Positions 25,911 through 35,015 are shown, counted from the first letter of the stretch. The stretch: DNA of 64,000 nt from Engelhardtia mirabilis (GCF_007748095.1 NZ_CP036287.1:5580001-5644000), one strand, 5' to 3'. The notes: generated by a model not told the origin, from the sequence alone. Program-made: numbers and translations.

Positions 25911-26468
25911 TCACCCTGCTTCCAACCGTCGATCGAGTTCGAGCAGGGCCCGTCCGAGGGCTCCGATCGCCGAGTCCGATTCCTCGCTCCACACACCATC
26001 ACCCAACGGATCGCCGTCCAGCTGGTTCCTGTCCTCCCCACCCTCGTCCTCCCCACCCTCGTCCTCCCCACCCTCGTCCTCGAAGCCCTTCGGGATCTCG
26101 ACCCTGCCGCCACCCACGAGGCAGTCACCCAGGGCCCGTCGCTCGACGAGGAAGCCGAACAGGATCCGCCTCTGGTGCCAGGGCAGGCCGTTGAAGGACG
26201 CCGCCGCCCGATCCGCAAGACCGAAAGGCACCCCCAGCACGTCGGCCACGAACCGGTCCCGCTCCACATCCGTCGGTCGCACCCGGCGCCCATCGCCTGC
26301 GGAGTCCGGACTACCCAGGGCCTCTTCGAGCAGCTTCGCATCGAGGACCGCACGCACCATGCGCTCATGGCGACCAGAATCGGCGCTCGCCCCGCAGCAG
26401 CCATCGACACACCCAGCGACACTCCCGGCGAGCTGGTCCACATCGACCAGCAGCGCCGACTCCCGCAC
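25911..26468 (-). CDS. hypothetical protein with acidic (EDEGG)n repeat
   Basis: Not recognised. From GTG 26468 it encodes 185 residues; the frame stays open upstream to 26642, but that part is repeat-derived and has poorer third-position GC, so the later start is preferred. Third codon positions are strongly G/C, which supports a real gene. Residues about 68-116 (ERDRFVADVLGVPF, then FNGLPWHQRRILFGFLVE) form helices with a faint resemblance to sigma-factor region 4. Residues about 130-146 repeat EDEGG three times from a 15-bp DNA repeat, and the C-terminus is acidic. It precedes rlmD by 95 bp on the same strand. Confidence 0.55.
   Translation of the reverse strand: MRESALLVDVDQLAGSVAGCVDGCCGASADSGRHERMVRAVLDAKLLEEALGSPDSAGDGRRVRPTDVERDRFVADVLGVPFGLADRAAASFNGLPWHQRRILFGFLVERRALGDCLVGGGRVEIPKGFEDEGGEDEGGEDEGGEDRNQLDGDPLGDGVWSEESDSAIGALGRALLELDRRLEAG
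26041..26085. repeat. 15-bp in-frame tandem repeat
   Basis: CCCTCGTCCTCCCCA at 26041-26055 and 26056-26070, with a partial third unit from 26071. It encodes the EDEGG repeats of the hypothetical protein on the minus strand; being a multiple of three, changes in copy number would keep the frame. Confidence 0.9.
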
Positions 26469-26472
26469 GATC

Positions 26473-26510
26473 CGAGCACACAACGAGCGAGCACACAACG
26501 AGCGAGCACA
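26473..26510. repeat. 15-bp direct repeat, about 2.5 units
   Basis: CGAGCACACAACGAG at 26473-26487 and 26488-26502, and a third incomplete unit from 26503. It lies just upstream of the preferred start of the acidic hypothetical gene. Confidence 0.85.
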
Positions 26511-26920
26511 CCGCGCCCGAGCGCCGCGCGGCTCGACGCGCTCCGATTCTGAGCGTTTCGATACGGGCCGCCCAGATCCCGACCGCCGTGAATCAGCGGC
26601 TGCTTCGCCCGGTGCGCCGCGATGCCCCCTACTCTTCACCAACTCCCCCTTCGCGACCGAAGTCGAAGCGGCCTGGAGCCTCCCCCAGCCCGCATCGAAG
26701 CAACCAAGCGTCGGTCAGCCGGGGAACGATTCGCCTGCGGTCAAGGGCTGCAACGAACCCGACGCGTCGCAGCACGGCAATGCGACCGGTCTCGTCCGAC
26801 TCCGCCGCCTTGCGAGACGTCGGAGCTACGAAGCGAGGCTGAGTGCCGCCGATCTTCACTGCGACGCCTCCACCTTCATCCGCGACCGCAGGGACAGATG
26901 CCCCTGATGCACCCGAGTCC

Positions 26921-26974
26921 CCCGCAGCGCCCGCAGCGCCCGCAGCGCCCGCAGCGCCCGCAGCGCCCGCAACG
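26921..26974. repeat. 9-bp direct tandem repeat, six units
   Basis: CCCGCAGCG repeated without spacers from 26921; five units are identical and the sixth has one change. It is intergenic by the present annotation. Confidence 0.93.
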
Positions 26975-27202
26975 ACGCCAGCGCCCGCAGCTCCAGCCGA
27001 GTTCGTGAGACCGGCGCCGTCCACGGCACCGGCACCTCCGACTCCCGCTTGTCCCTCTCCTCCACGGCTGATCCTCCTCGTCGGGGTTCTGATCCGGTGT
27101 GGGTCACCGGCGATCGCTCACCGAGCCCCCCACGAACGCCGCTGGTGCAACTCTGTGCCGCGACCCTTTGCAGATTCCTGCGACAAGCCGTTGACAGTGC
27201 CG

Positions 27203-28399
27203 TCAATCGTCAACGAACAGCTCGTGACCGCGGGCCGCCACCGGCACGTCGCGTACGCCGTCGTCGTCCAGAAGCAGCACGCGATCGTGCAGATTGACCG
27301 TCGGGCACACGTGCATCGGCACCAGATCCAGCAAGCCGCCCAGGGCTGGCAGCGCCCCCTCGGGACCGTCGAGGGGCAGGTGCTCCTCATTGGGCGTCGC
27401 CGCCTCCAGGCCGCGGATCCCCAAGGCCACCGCCACCGGGCTACCGGCCTCCGCCGCCAGGGCCTTCGAGCCTGCGTCGCAGGTCACGCGCCCGCTACGC
27501 GGTCGACTGACAATCCGCGACAGGACCACGGCCGCCGGTTCGAGCCCCAACTCGGGGTTCTCGAGCTCGCTGCGCAGATCGTGCAACACGACCGTCCCCG
27601 GCGACACGCGGTGGAGCGGCTCACCGGCCGCACCCTCCAACGGCCGCGTCTCGAGCACGTGCCGAAACGCCGGCGTGCCACTGGTCACCACCTCCGCGAC
27701 CACCACACCGGCGCCATGCAGCTGCCTCAGGATCCCGCGCAGCCGCGCGAAACAAGCGTCGATCCGCACCCCGCGCTCGGGGAAGTCGGCGTGCAAGTGC
27801 CCCTCGTAGGCGTGCAAGCCGCGCAACCTCGGGCCCGCGGCCCTGGCGGTCGCGAGGATGCGGTCGACGTCGTCGTAGGGCGCTCCGGTGCGGTCCATGC
27901 CCGGATTGGCGTCGACGAAGAGTCCGACATTCGGCCGCACGAGGCCGACCGCCGCAGGCTCCTCGACGAGCACCGAGACGGTGTGCCGCGGATGCAGTGC
28001 TGCCAACTGGGACGTCCGTCGGGCGGAGGCGCTCGATTGCGGATAGGCCACCAGCACGTCTCCGAAGTCACCGGCGGGCAGTCCATCCAGGAGCTCCAGC
28101 AGGACACGCAGCTCGGCGGTGGTCGCTACCTTGAACGCGCGCAGCCCCCGCGCGAGCAGCAGCGCCCAGATCTGCGGTGTCTTGGTGGTCTTCAAGTGTG
28201 GTCGCCAACGGTCGGCGTCCGCCCCGGCCCAGGCGATCACGCGATCCACGTTGCGAGCCGCCGCGCGCAGGTCCACCAACAGCGCCGGCGTCAGCAGCCG
28301 ATCGAGCAGGTCGGGTGCGAGACCACGGGAGAGGGGCGCTGCGGAATTGAACGGGGAAGAAGCGCGCCCACCCCGCGTCAGACCGGAATTGGTGTCCAC
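27203..28399 (-). CDS. D-serine dehydratase / D-threonine aldolase-like PLP enzyme
   Basis: 398 residues of the alanine-racemase-like fold-type III PLP family. The PLP lysine is Lys70 in RPHLKTTKTP, next to the LLTPALLVDLRAAARNVD N-terminus typical of these enzymes. The metal site near the C-terminus reads MHVCPTVNLHD with His363 and Cys365, the His-x-Cys pair found in zinc-dependent D-serine dehydratases (D-threonine aldolases carry His-x-Asp). D-serine dehydratase-type activity is therefore slightly favoured. The start GTG 28399 is chosen because it begins just before the domain. It is divergent from the lipoprotein gene at 28470, with 70 bp between them. Confidence 0.82.
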   Translation of the reverse strand: MDTNSGLTRGGRASSPFNSAAPLSRGLAPDLLDRLLTPALLVDLRAAARNVDRVIAWAGADADRWRPHLKTTKTPQIWALLLARGLRAFKVATTAELRVLLELLDGLPAGDFGDVLVAYPQSSASARRTSQLAALHPRHTVSVLVEEPAAVGLVRPNVGLFVDANPGMDRTGAPYDDVDRILATARAAGPRLRGLHAYEGHLHADFPERGVRIDACFARLRGILRQLHGAGVVVAEVVTSGTPAFRHVLETRPLEGAAGEPLHRVSPGTVVLHDLRSELENPELGLEPAAVVLSRIVSRPRSGRVTCDAGSKALAAEAGSPVAVALGIRGLEAATPNEEHLPLDGPEGALPALGGLLDLVPMHVCPTVNLHDRVLLLDDDGVRDVPVAARGHELFVDD

Positions 28400-28469
28400 G
28401 GCCCCATTCTGGCCGCGGTGCGCCGGGATTCCGTCGCCACTTCCTTGCACTCCAGCCCCGAGACCTTCG

Positions 28470-29438
28470 ATGCATCGAGCCCCTCGCACCTGGGCCCCCG
28501 TGCCCGCCCTCGCCCCCTGCCTTGCCGGGCTCCTGTCCGGTGCCTCCTGCAAGGCGCCCGCGCCCGATGGTCCGAATCCCGCAGGCACGCCCGCGGGCCA
28601 GCCCACAACCGCGCAGCTCGACTCGACCAGCCAGTCCTTCGTGGGCGGCCTGGAGCTCGACGACCGTGGCCGACTCACCCCCGAGGCCCTGGCCAAGCTG
28701 GGCATCGCACAGGACACGGTCTTCCTGGAGGACCTCGAGCCCGACGCCGGTCCCCACGTCTACGAATCGTCCGATGGCACGGCCACCGCGACTCTGACCC
28801 ACTACGAGGGTCGAGGCTGGACGCTGAGTGCGCGGTCCGGGCACCAGCAGATCTCGATGATCGCCACGGGCAGCCTGGGCGACATGGCCGCGCACTCGTC
28901 CACCGGCGCCGGCTCACCGGCCGGTTCTGACAGGATCGAGCAGCCCGTCGGCGATTGGGTCCTGGCCGTGACGCCGACCGGCGGGGATTGGGACAGCGCG
29001 CGCGAACGCGATGACTTCACCGTCACCTTCACGGCCCGGCCCCGGTTCGACCCCGCCTCGGCCGGCGCGCCCCAGCCCGGCATCCTGCGCGACGCGCCCC
29101 TCAACAGCTCGTTGCCCAACTACGGCGGGCCCCAGCCGATCCTGCCGACGTTCACCTACGCCAGTCCCGACGGCGCCGTCGAGCTCACCTTCGCCCGCCT
29201 CGAGAACGACAGTTGGTGGCTCACTGGCACCGTCCATGAAGACGGCCGCCGGGTCGACCAGTTCGTACGCCCGATCTCGGACCGCCGCGCCGCGCGGATG
29301 GAGGCTGACGACTGGCGTCTGACCGAAGACATCGGCACCTACCGCTTCACAGTGCGTCCGGTGAACGGCGATTGGGCCGGCGCGCGCACGGGCGAGGACT
29401 TCGAGGTCACCTTCGCTGCGCCAAACAGGGCTGATTGA
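28470..29438 (+). CDS. exported protein with duplicated beta-rich domain
   Basis: 322 residues, family not recognised. The start MHRAPRTWAPVPALAPCLAGLLSGASC looks like an export signal ending in a Cys, a weak lipobox. Two copies of a roughly 120-residue domain follow. Each has a 'G.a.aTLt.y...gW.L.g' beginning and ends in a near-identical stretch: GDWDSARERDDFTVTF in copy one and GDWAGARTGEDFEVTF in copy two. The first copy has a Ser/Gly-rich insertion near residue 145. No catalytic motif is visible. An extracytoplasmic binding or structural role is a guess. It is divergent from the D-serine dehydratase-like gene. Confidence 0.65.
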   Translation: MHRAPRTWAPVPALAPCLAGLLSGASCKAPAPDGPNPAGTPAGQPTTAQLDSTSQSFVGGLELDDRGRLTPEALAKLGIAQDTVFLEDLEPDAGPHVYESSDGTATATLTHYEGRGWTLSARSGHQQISMIATGSLGDMAAHSSTGAGSPAGSDRIEQPVGDWVLAVTPTGGDWDSARERDDFTVTFTARPRFDPASAGAPQPGILRDAPLNSSLPNYGGPQPILPTFTYASPDGAVELTFARLENDSWWLTGTVHEDGRRVDQFVRPISDRRAARMEADDWRLTEDIGTYRFTVRPVNGDWAGARTGEDFEVTFAAPNRAD

Positions 29439-29468
29439 GCCCGTACCCGGGGATCGGGCGCCTCGCGC

Positions 29469-30581
29469 TCAGTCCCCGCGCAGCTCGCGCAAGAGGTCGC
29501 GGCTCTCGATGTCGTCGATGTCGTGCTCGAGCGCGACCTGCAGCCAGGCGCGAGCGTCGGCGGAGCGACCCAGCTCCGAGTACAAACGCCCGAGCAGGGC
29601 GGCGACGCCGGGCTCCATGTGGGCAAAGCCCTCGACCGCCTGAAGGGCGCCGAGCGCGTCCTCGAGCCTGCCACTCTCGCGGTAGAACTCGGCCAGGGCC
29701 ACGTGCGCCCGCGCGCCGTCCACATCGAGCGGACGGATGGCGCAGCCGCTGAGGAGCGTCCGCTCGGCCTCCGCGCGCTTGCCCGCCAGGGTCAGGGCGC
29801 GACCCAGAACGGTCCAGGCGCCCACGTCGTCGCCGTCGAGTTCGATGGCGCGGCGGGCCAGGGTCGTCGCCTCCTCCGCATCGTCGGCCAAGGCGATGCG
29901 CGCCAGCTCGCGATAGCCGTCCGACGACTCCGGCTCGAGGGCCACCACCCGCTGGAAGCAGGAGCGCGCCCCCTCGTCGTTGCCGAGCACGGCGCGCAGG
30001 GTTCCGAGTTCCAGCCACGCGAAGACGTGGCCGGGATCGACCTCGACCGCGCGCTCCAGCAGTTGCGTGGCCTCCTCGTCGTCACGCGCGAAGAAGCGCG
30101 CGAGCAAGAACAGGATCTGCTCGTCGTCCGGATCCAGATCGAGGCCCGCGCGCAGGTCCTTCTCGGCGGACTCGAGGTCCCCCTGCTCCAGGTGCAAGGT
30201 CCCGAGCTGGGCGTAGAGCGTCGCGCTGGCGTCGATGCCGAGGGCCTCGTCGAGCAACTCCTCGGCCTCCTCGGCGCGCCCCATGGAGGCGTAGGTGTGC
30301 GCCAGTCCGCTGTGCCCGAGGGTGTCGACCGGATCGAGGTCCATGGCCCGTCGGTAGGCGCGCTCGGCGCCCTCGTGGTCGTCGCGCAGGAGCTCGATCT
30401 CGCCCAGCAGCAGCCACAGGCTGAGATTCATCGGGTCCCGGTCCAGGGCCGCGCGCAGGCTCTCCGAGGCCTCGATCAAGGCGGACTCGCGCTCCAGATC
30501 GCCCTCCGGCGGGTCGACCAGGGCGCGCTCCAGAGCTTGGCGGCACTCGTCGGGCACGCCGCTGGTGGGCTCGCCGCTCAC
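29469..30581 (-). CDS. tetratricopeptide-repeat protein
   Basis: 370 residues made almost entirely of about nine TPR units (for example LGEIELLRDDHEGAERAYRRA and LGTLHLEQGDLESAEKDLRA), very acidic, with no signal peptide or membrane span. TPR proteins are scaffolds, and no partner can be named. It starts at GTG 30581, which overlaps the trmL stop codon (GTGA), so it is co-translated with trmL. It is convergent with the duplicated-domain gene, with 30 bp between them. Confidence 0.88.
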   Translation of the reverse strand: MSGEPTSGVPDECRQALERALVDPPEGDLERESALIEASESLRAALDRDPMNLSLWLLLGEIELLRDDHEGAERAYRRAMDLDPVDTLGHSGLAHTYASMGRAEEAEELLDEALGIDASATLYAQLGTLHLEQGDLESAEKDLRAGLDLDPDDEQILFLLARFFARDDEEATQLLERAVEVDPGHVFAWLELGTLRAVLGNDEGARSCFQRVVALEPESSDGYRELARIALADDAEEATTLARRAIELDGDDVGAWTVLGRALTLAGKRAEAERTLLSGCAIRPLDVDGARAHVALAEFYRESGRLEDALGALQAVEGFAHMEPGVAALLGRLYSELGRSADARAWLQVALEHDIDDIESRDLLRELRGD

Positions 30582-31156
30582 GCGCCACCGCCCGGCCCGC
30601 GAGGGCCACTGGCCCGCACCACGTCGGCGGCCCTCAGGTCCTCCTGCTCGCGCGGATCGGCCTCGTAGCGGCCGTCATTCTCGGGCAGACCGACCCCCGA
30701 CCGATCGAGGGCCGTGTACAGGGCCAGGGCGGCGACGTTGGCCAGGTTCAGGCTGCGCACGCCGGGGCGGATGGGGATGTAGATGTGGGCCTGCGGGTGC
30801 TCGGCCAGCAGTGCGGCGGGCAGCCCGCGGGACTCGCAACCCAGCACCAGCACGTCGTCGGGGCGGAACGCCGCTTGGAACAGGGACTGCCCCCCACGAG
30901 CCGTGAACAGCCTCAAGCGCTGCTCGAGGGGACGCTGTGCCCCCTGTTCGAGGGCCGACCGGGCCGCAGCCCAATCCGCGTGGACCCTCAGGTCCACCTG
31001 GGGCCAGTAGTCCAGCCCGGCCCGTTTCAGGTAGCGATCCTCCAGGGAGAAACCCAGGGGCTCCACGAGGTGCAGCGGCACCCCAGTGGCGGCCGCTAGG
31101 CGGGCGGCGCAACCGGTGTTGTGCGGGATCTCGGGATGCAGCAGGACCAGGTCCAA
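30578..31156 (-). CDS. trmL: tRNA (cytidine/uridine(34)-2'-O)-methyltransferase
   Basis: SPOUT-fold enzyme that 2'-O-methylates the wobble base of certain tRNA-Leu species. The N-terminal LDLVLLHPEIPHNTG with RAGLDYWPQVDL, the LGCESRGLPAALL motif and the knot-forming IPIRPGVRSLNLANVAALALYTAL are characteristic. Length is 192 residues, longer than the usual 155-160, because of a C-terminal tail of about 35 residues. TTG 31156 is the only start that leaves the N-terminus intact. The TPR gene follows with a 4-bp overlap. It is divergent from the hybrid kinase gene (169 bp gap). Confidence 0.9.
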   Translation of the reverse strand: MDLVLLHPEIPHNTGCAARLAAATGVPLHLVEPLGFSLEDRYLKRAGLDYWPQVDLRVHADWAAARSALEQGAQRPLEQRLRLFTARGGQSLFQAAFRPDDVLVLGCESRGLPAALLAEHPQAHIYIPIRPGVRSLNLANVAALALYTALDRSGVGLPENDGRYEADPREQEDLRAADVVRASGPRGPGGGA

Positions 31157-31325
31157 GGTTGTTGGGCCGCCCCGATCGGAGGCGTGCCGCCGGATCCTAC
31201 CCGCCCGGCGGACCTGCCCGGGCCCGCGGGAGGCCCGTCCTGGCCGATCCGCTCTCCGACCCATCTCTGGGGATGCCGGGGCGAGGGGGTCAAGGACTGC
31301 CCCACCGACAGCCGACCTGACGACT

Positions 31326-34300
31326 GTGCGGCTGCCCGCCTCTACCACCACCCACGATCGCGAATCGCGGCCCGACCCCCCCGATCGGCAGGTGCGGCCC
31401 TCGTCCCCCCGGCCCTGGCGGCCATCGCTGCTGCCGGTCATGGCGGCGGTCGGCGGCCTCGCACTCACGGGAATCGCGACCGTCCTGGTCGACGAGAACG
31501 CCGATCGACAGGTCCAGGAAGCCCTGAACGCCCAATCCGAGGCGCTGGCGGGCTCTCTCGGGCACGTGATCGACCAGCACCTCCAGGCCCTGGTCGACGC
31601 TCGAGCGCTGATCGGCGCCCTCCCCCCGAGCGGGCTCGACCGTCGGACATGGAGGCGTTTCGTCGTGGGCCAGGAGCTCGATCAGCGCCTGCGAGGCCTG
31701 TTCGGAGTGGCCTGGGTCGAGTGCGTGGATCGCGACGCCCTGGTCGAGTTCGAATCGGCGGTCGCCGCCGAGTATCCGAGCGACCTCGACTTCGCGGTGC
31801 GCGCCCATCCCAGCGGCCCAGGCAAGGCGCCCGACGGCCAGGCGGCGTTGGTGATCCGCTACCACGAACCCCTCGAGCTCAACGCCGAGGCCCTCGGTGT
31901 CGACCTGGCCACCGCCCCCGGCGCCCTGTCCGGGCTTCTGCGAGCGCGCGACACGGGTCGGCCCGCCACCTCGCCGCCAATGCGCCTGGCCCAGGATGGC
32001 AATGCCGTCGCCGACAAGCTGGTCTTCTACGTCCCGGTCTACGACACCCCGCAGGTTCCGGCGACGATCGCCGAGCGACGGGCCGCCCTGCGCGGCTTCA
32101 TCGCCGGGCCGATGAACCTGCAGCAGATCCTCGAGGACGAGACCCTCGGCCCGGCGGACGGCCTGGCCCTCGCCATCGTGGACGCTGTGGACGGCGTGGC
32201 CCTGGCGCGAGTCACGCCCCACGACTTCGACACGATCGAACCACGCGTTGCCATGTCGAGCACCTCGGTCGCCGGGCGCGAGTGGCTCGTCACCGCTGCC
32301 AAGCCCGCCGGACGGGCCTCGACCGTGACGGTGCTGACGGCCGTCACCGGAACCGCCCTGTCCTTGGCCCTCGCCACGCTTCTAGCCGCCCTCGCGCGGG
32401 CCGGCCGGCTCGGCGCCCCTCGTCCGCGTGGCGCGCAGGACGCTGCGAACTCTCCCGCCAGCCTTGCGTCGCGGGTGCTCGACAGCCTGCGCTACGGCGT
32501 CGCGGTGCTCGCCACGGACGGCAGCCCGATGTTCGCGAACCGAGCTTGGCGCGAGGACGGCGAGGGCCAAGGACAGCAGGAGAGCAACCTGGGTGAGCTG
32601 CTCTGGGCGGCGTTCGAGAGCGAAGTACCGACGCTGCTCGCTGGCAAGCACTCGACCATCGTGCGCGAGCTCTGCATCCCCGGCGATCGACGGCCGCGCC
32701 AGGTGGTGATCCGGGTCAGCGCCATCGAAACGGCGCAGGGACCCGCGCTCTGCGTCACCTGCGAAGACGTCACCCTGCGTCGTCACGCCGAGCAACAGCT
32801 CCTGCGCAGCCGCAACATGCTCGAGGCCACGACGCGCATGTCCCAGGTCGGCGGTTGGGAGCTCGACATCGATCGCTCCGAGCTGCATTGGGCGGACGAA
32901 GCCTTCCGCATCCACGAACTGCCCCTCGGCGAGCAGCCGGGCCTCCAGGACGCGATCGAGTTCTTCGAGTCGGGCGCGCAGTCCGAGTTCCGTCGCACGA
33001 TCGACAACGCCCTGGTACGCGGTCAGGGCTGGGACCTGGAGCTACCCCTGGTCACCGCCCGCGGCAACCGACGCTGGATTCGCACCGTGGGCCGCGCCGA
33101 GCGCTCCGAGGGTCGAACCGTAAGGATCCAAGGCTCCTACCAGGACGTCACCGAGCGCCGCGCGGACGAGGACCGATTGCGCCTGTCCGAGGAGCGCTTC
33201 CGCCTGATCGCCGAACACGCCACCGACGGCATCTGGGACTGGGACCTGAAGACCGGCCAGGAGTACCTCAGCCCGAGCTTCAAGGCTCTCTTCGGCTACG
33301 CCGACCACGAACTGCCCAACACGCCCGAGGGTTGGCAGCGAATCATCCTGGCCGAGGATCGCGAGCTCTTGGAGCAGGCGCTGCAGGCCCATGTGGAGCG
33401 CGGAGAGGACTTCGCCGTTCCGGTTCGCTTCAACCACAAGCAGGCGGGCATCGTCTGGGTCATCTGCCGTGGGCAGGCGATCTTCGACAACGACGGCACG
33501 GCGGTGCGCGTGGTCGGGACCCACACCGACATCACCCAGCTCAAGCACACCGAGGCCGAGCTCGAGCGCGCGCGCGAGGCAGCCGAAGCCGGCAGCCGCT
33601 CCAAGTCGGAATTCCTGGCCAACATGAGCCACGAGATCCGCACTCCGATCACCGCGATCCTCGGCTTCGTCGACCTGCTCGCGACCCGCGACGACTTGGA
33701 CACGGAGTCCGCGGACTTCCTCGAGACCATCGAACGCAACGGGCGTCACCTGCTCGAGATCATCGACGACATCCTCGACCTCTCCAAGATCGAAGCCGGA
33801 CGCATGGCGGTCGAGCGCCGCGAGGTCGATCCGGCGGCGTTGCTCGAAGAGGTGCGCGAGTTGTTGGAGGTCCGCGCGCGAGGTCACGGCCTGGAACTGA
33901 CCGTCAGCGTCGACGAGGACGTCCCCGAGCGCATCGAGAGCGACGCTCTACGGTTGCGCCAGATCCTGCTCAACCTGGTCGGCAACGCGATCAAGTTCAC
34001 GGAGTCCGGCTCGGTGCAGGTGCATGCCAGCTGCGACCAAGGAGCCGAACGCCCCCGCCTCCGGATCGAGGTCATCGACACCGGCGTGGGCGTCGAACCG
34101 GATGCGATCGACCGGCTGTTCCGCCCCTTTACCCAGGCCGACGACTCACACACCCGCACCTTCGGCGGAACGGGACTCGGCCTGACAATCTCCCAACGCC
34201 TGGCCGGCATGCTGGGCGGCGAGATCGAGGTCCGCTCGACGCCCGGACAGGGCAGCACCTTCACGGTCACGGTTGACGCCGGCGCCTGCGCGGGGAAGTC

Positions 34301-34850
34301 CACGGGCACAGCGATCAAGGCAACGACCGAGCGCCCGAGATCCGACCCGGCGGCGGAGCCAGAGTCCAGCCCGGCGGCGGAGCCAGAGTCCAGCCAATCG
34401 GACGAGCCCTTGCTCGAGCCGGCCGACATCGAGCAAACGCAGGCTGCCCTGCCGGCCAAGCCCCTCACCGGTCGGCGCATCCTGGTGGCCGAGGACGGCC
34501 CCGACAACCAACGCCTGATCCAGCTCTACCTGACGCGCGCCGGGGCCGAGGTCTCCCTGGTCGACAACGGACGCGACGCGGTCGATGCCCTGCAGTCGCC
34601 CCAGTCGCGCTTCGACGCCCTCCTGCTCGACATGCAGATGCCCGTGCTCGATGGCTACGGCGCCGCCTCCGAGCTCCGCGCCCTGGGCAACCGGATCCCC
34701 ATCGTCGCCCTAACGGCCCACGCCATGGGCGGCGACCGCGAGCGCTGCATCGCGGCCGGCTGCGACGAGTACGCCACCAAGCCGATCGACCCGGCGGCGA
34801 TGATCGCTAGCATCAACCGCGCCCTGTCGAGCGTGGCCCGTCGCGGCTAG
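31326..34850 (+). CDS. hybrid sensor histidine kinase: CHASE, three PAS, HisKA, HATPase_c, receiver
   Basis: 1174 residues from GTG 31326. It runs: membrane span at about 35-55, CHASE-type extracytoplasmic sensor at about 75-300, second span at about 332-356, then three PAS-like domains at about 380-760. The kinase core follows, with phospho-acceptor His769 in SHEIRTP and ATP-binding N, G1 and G2 motifs (LVGNAIKFTE, DTGVGV, GGTGLGLTIS). The receiver domain at about 1050-1170 has phospho-acceptor Asp1102 in LLLDMQMPVLDG. An acidic linker contains a 24-bp DNA repeat. CHASE domains bind small ligands. No partner output regulator is adjacent, so signal transfer is likely through a phosphorelay elsewhere. 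The stop codon lies within the arm of a palindromic element. Confidence 0.93.
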   Translation: MRLPASTTTHDRESRPDPPDRQVRPSSPRPWRPSLLPVMAAVGGLALTGIATVLVDENADRQVQEALNAQSEALAGSLGHVIDQHLQALVDARALIGALPPSGLDRRTWRRFVVGQELDQRLRGLFGVAWVECVDRDALVEFESAVAAEYPSDLDFAVRAHPSGPGKAPDGQAALVIRYHEPLELNAEALGVDLATAPGALSGLLRARDTGRPATSPPMRLAQDGNAVADKLVFYVPVYDTPQVPATIAERRAALRGFIAGPMNLQQILEDETLGPADGLALAIVDAVDGVALARVTPHDFDTIEPRVAMSSTSVAGREWLVTAAKPAGRASTVTVLTAVTGTALSLALATLLAALARAGRLGAPRPRGAQDAANSPASLASRVLDSLRYGVAVLATDGSPMFANRAWREDGEGQGQQESNLGELLWAAFESEVPTLLAGKHSTIVRELCIPGDRRPRQVVIRVSAIETAQGPALCVTCEDVTLRRHAEQQLLRSRNMLEATTRMSQVGGWELDIDRSELHWADEAFRIHELPLGEQPGLQDAIEFFESGAQSEFRRTIDNALVRGQGWDLELPLVTARGNRRWIRTVGRAERSEGRTVRIQGSYQDVTERRADEDRLRLSEERFRLIAEHATDGIWDWDLKTGQEYLSPSFKALFGYADHELPNTPEGWQRIILAEDRELLEQALQAHVERGEDFAVPVRFNHKQAGIVWVICRGQAIFDNDGTAVRVVGTHTDITQLKHTEAELERAREAAEAGSRSKSEFLANMSHEIRTPITAILGFVDLLATRDDLDTESADFLETIERNGRHLLEIIDDILDLSKIEAGRMAVERREVDPAALLEEVRELLEVRARGHGLELTVSVDEDVPERIESDALRLRQILLNLVGNAIKFTESGSVQVHASCDQGAERPRLRIEVIDTGVGVEPDAIDRLFRPFTQADDSHTRTFGGTGLGLTISQRLAGMLGGEIEVRSTPGQGSTFTVTVDAGACAGKSTGTAIKATTERPRSDPAAEPESSPAAEPESSQSDEPLLEPADIEQTQAALPAKPLTGRRILVAEDGPDNQRLIQLYLTRAGAEVSLVDNGRDAVDALQSPQSRFDALLLDMQMPVLDGYGAASELRALGNRIPIVALTAHAMGGDRERCIAAGCDEYATKPIDPAAMIASINRALSSVARRG
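34346..34393. repeat. 24-bp direct repeat inside the hybrid kinase gene
   Basis: Two identical 24-bp units at 34346-34369 and 34370-34393, in frame. They encode two copies of PAAEPESS in the linker between the kinase core and the receiver domain. Confidence 0.9.
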
Positions 34851-35015
34851 TGTCCTGGATCAGAAATTCGGCGTCACTGCCCGGAGGTCCGATCGATGCT
34901 GGCTAGGCGCGCCGACGACGCGTATCCGCTGCGATACTCGGAGGAGGCGCTGGCGACGCCAGCGGCGATCGGAGCCCGGGAAGTGACGCCGAATTTCTGA
35001 TCCAGGACACTAGCC
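34845..35015. mobile_element. palindromic MITE-like element
   Basis: A 171-bp near-perfect inverted repeat. The outer arms (34845-34884 and 34976-35015) match at 39 of 40 positions, and pairing continues imperfectly for about 25 more nucleotides inward on each side. The ends read GGCTAGTGTCCTGGATCAGA and its complement, with TA at each border, as expected for a TA-targeting (Tc1/mariner or IS630-type) miniature element. No gene lies inside. It starts at the stop codon of the hybrid kinase and could fold into a long hairpin in RNA, acting as a terminator or stabiliser of that transcript. Confidence 0.75.

Larger units (their letters stand above)
26469..27202. other. 734-bp stretch without a convincing gene
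   Basis: Lies between the acidic hypothetical gene and the D-serine dehydratase-like gene. It holds two short tandem repeats (26473-26510 and 26921-26974). A minus-strand frame at 26629-27024 (131 codons) begins with Gly-Ala-Ala repeats made by the 9-bp array and has only moderate third-position GC, so it is not called. No stem-loop or promoter could be assigned with confidence. Confidence 0.5.

Noticed and set aside
25804..26907. Plus-strand 367-codon frame opposite the acidic hypothetical gene and rlmD end
   Set aside because: Ser/Pro/Arg low-complexity translation typical of the antisense of a high-GC gene; the minus-strand frame has the better codon pattern.
26629..27024. Minus-strand 131-codon frame upstream of the acidic hypothetical gene
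   Set aside because: Starts with a Gly-Ala-Ala stretch created by the 9-bp array, has only moderate third-position GC and no ribosome-binding sequence; not strong enough to call.
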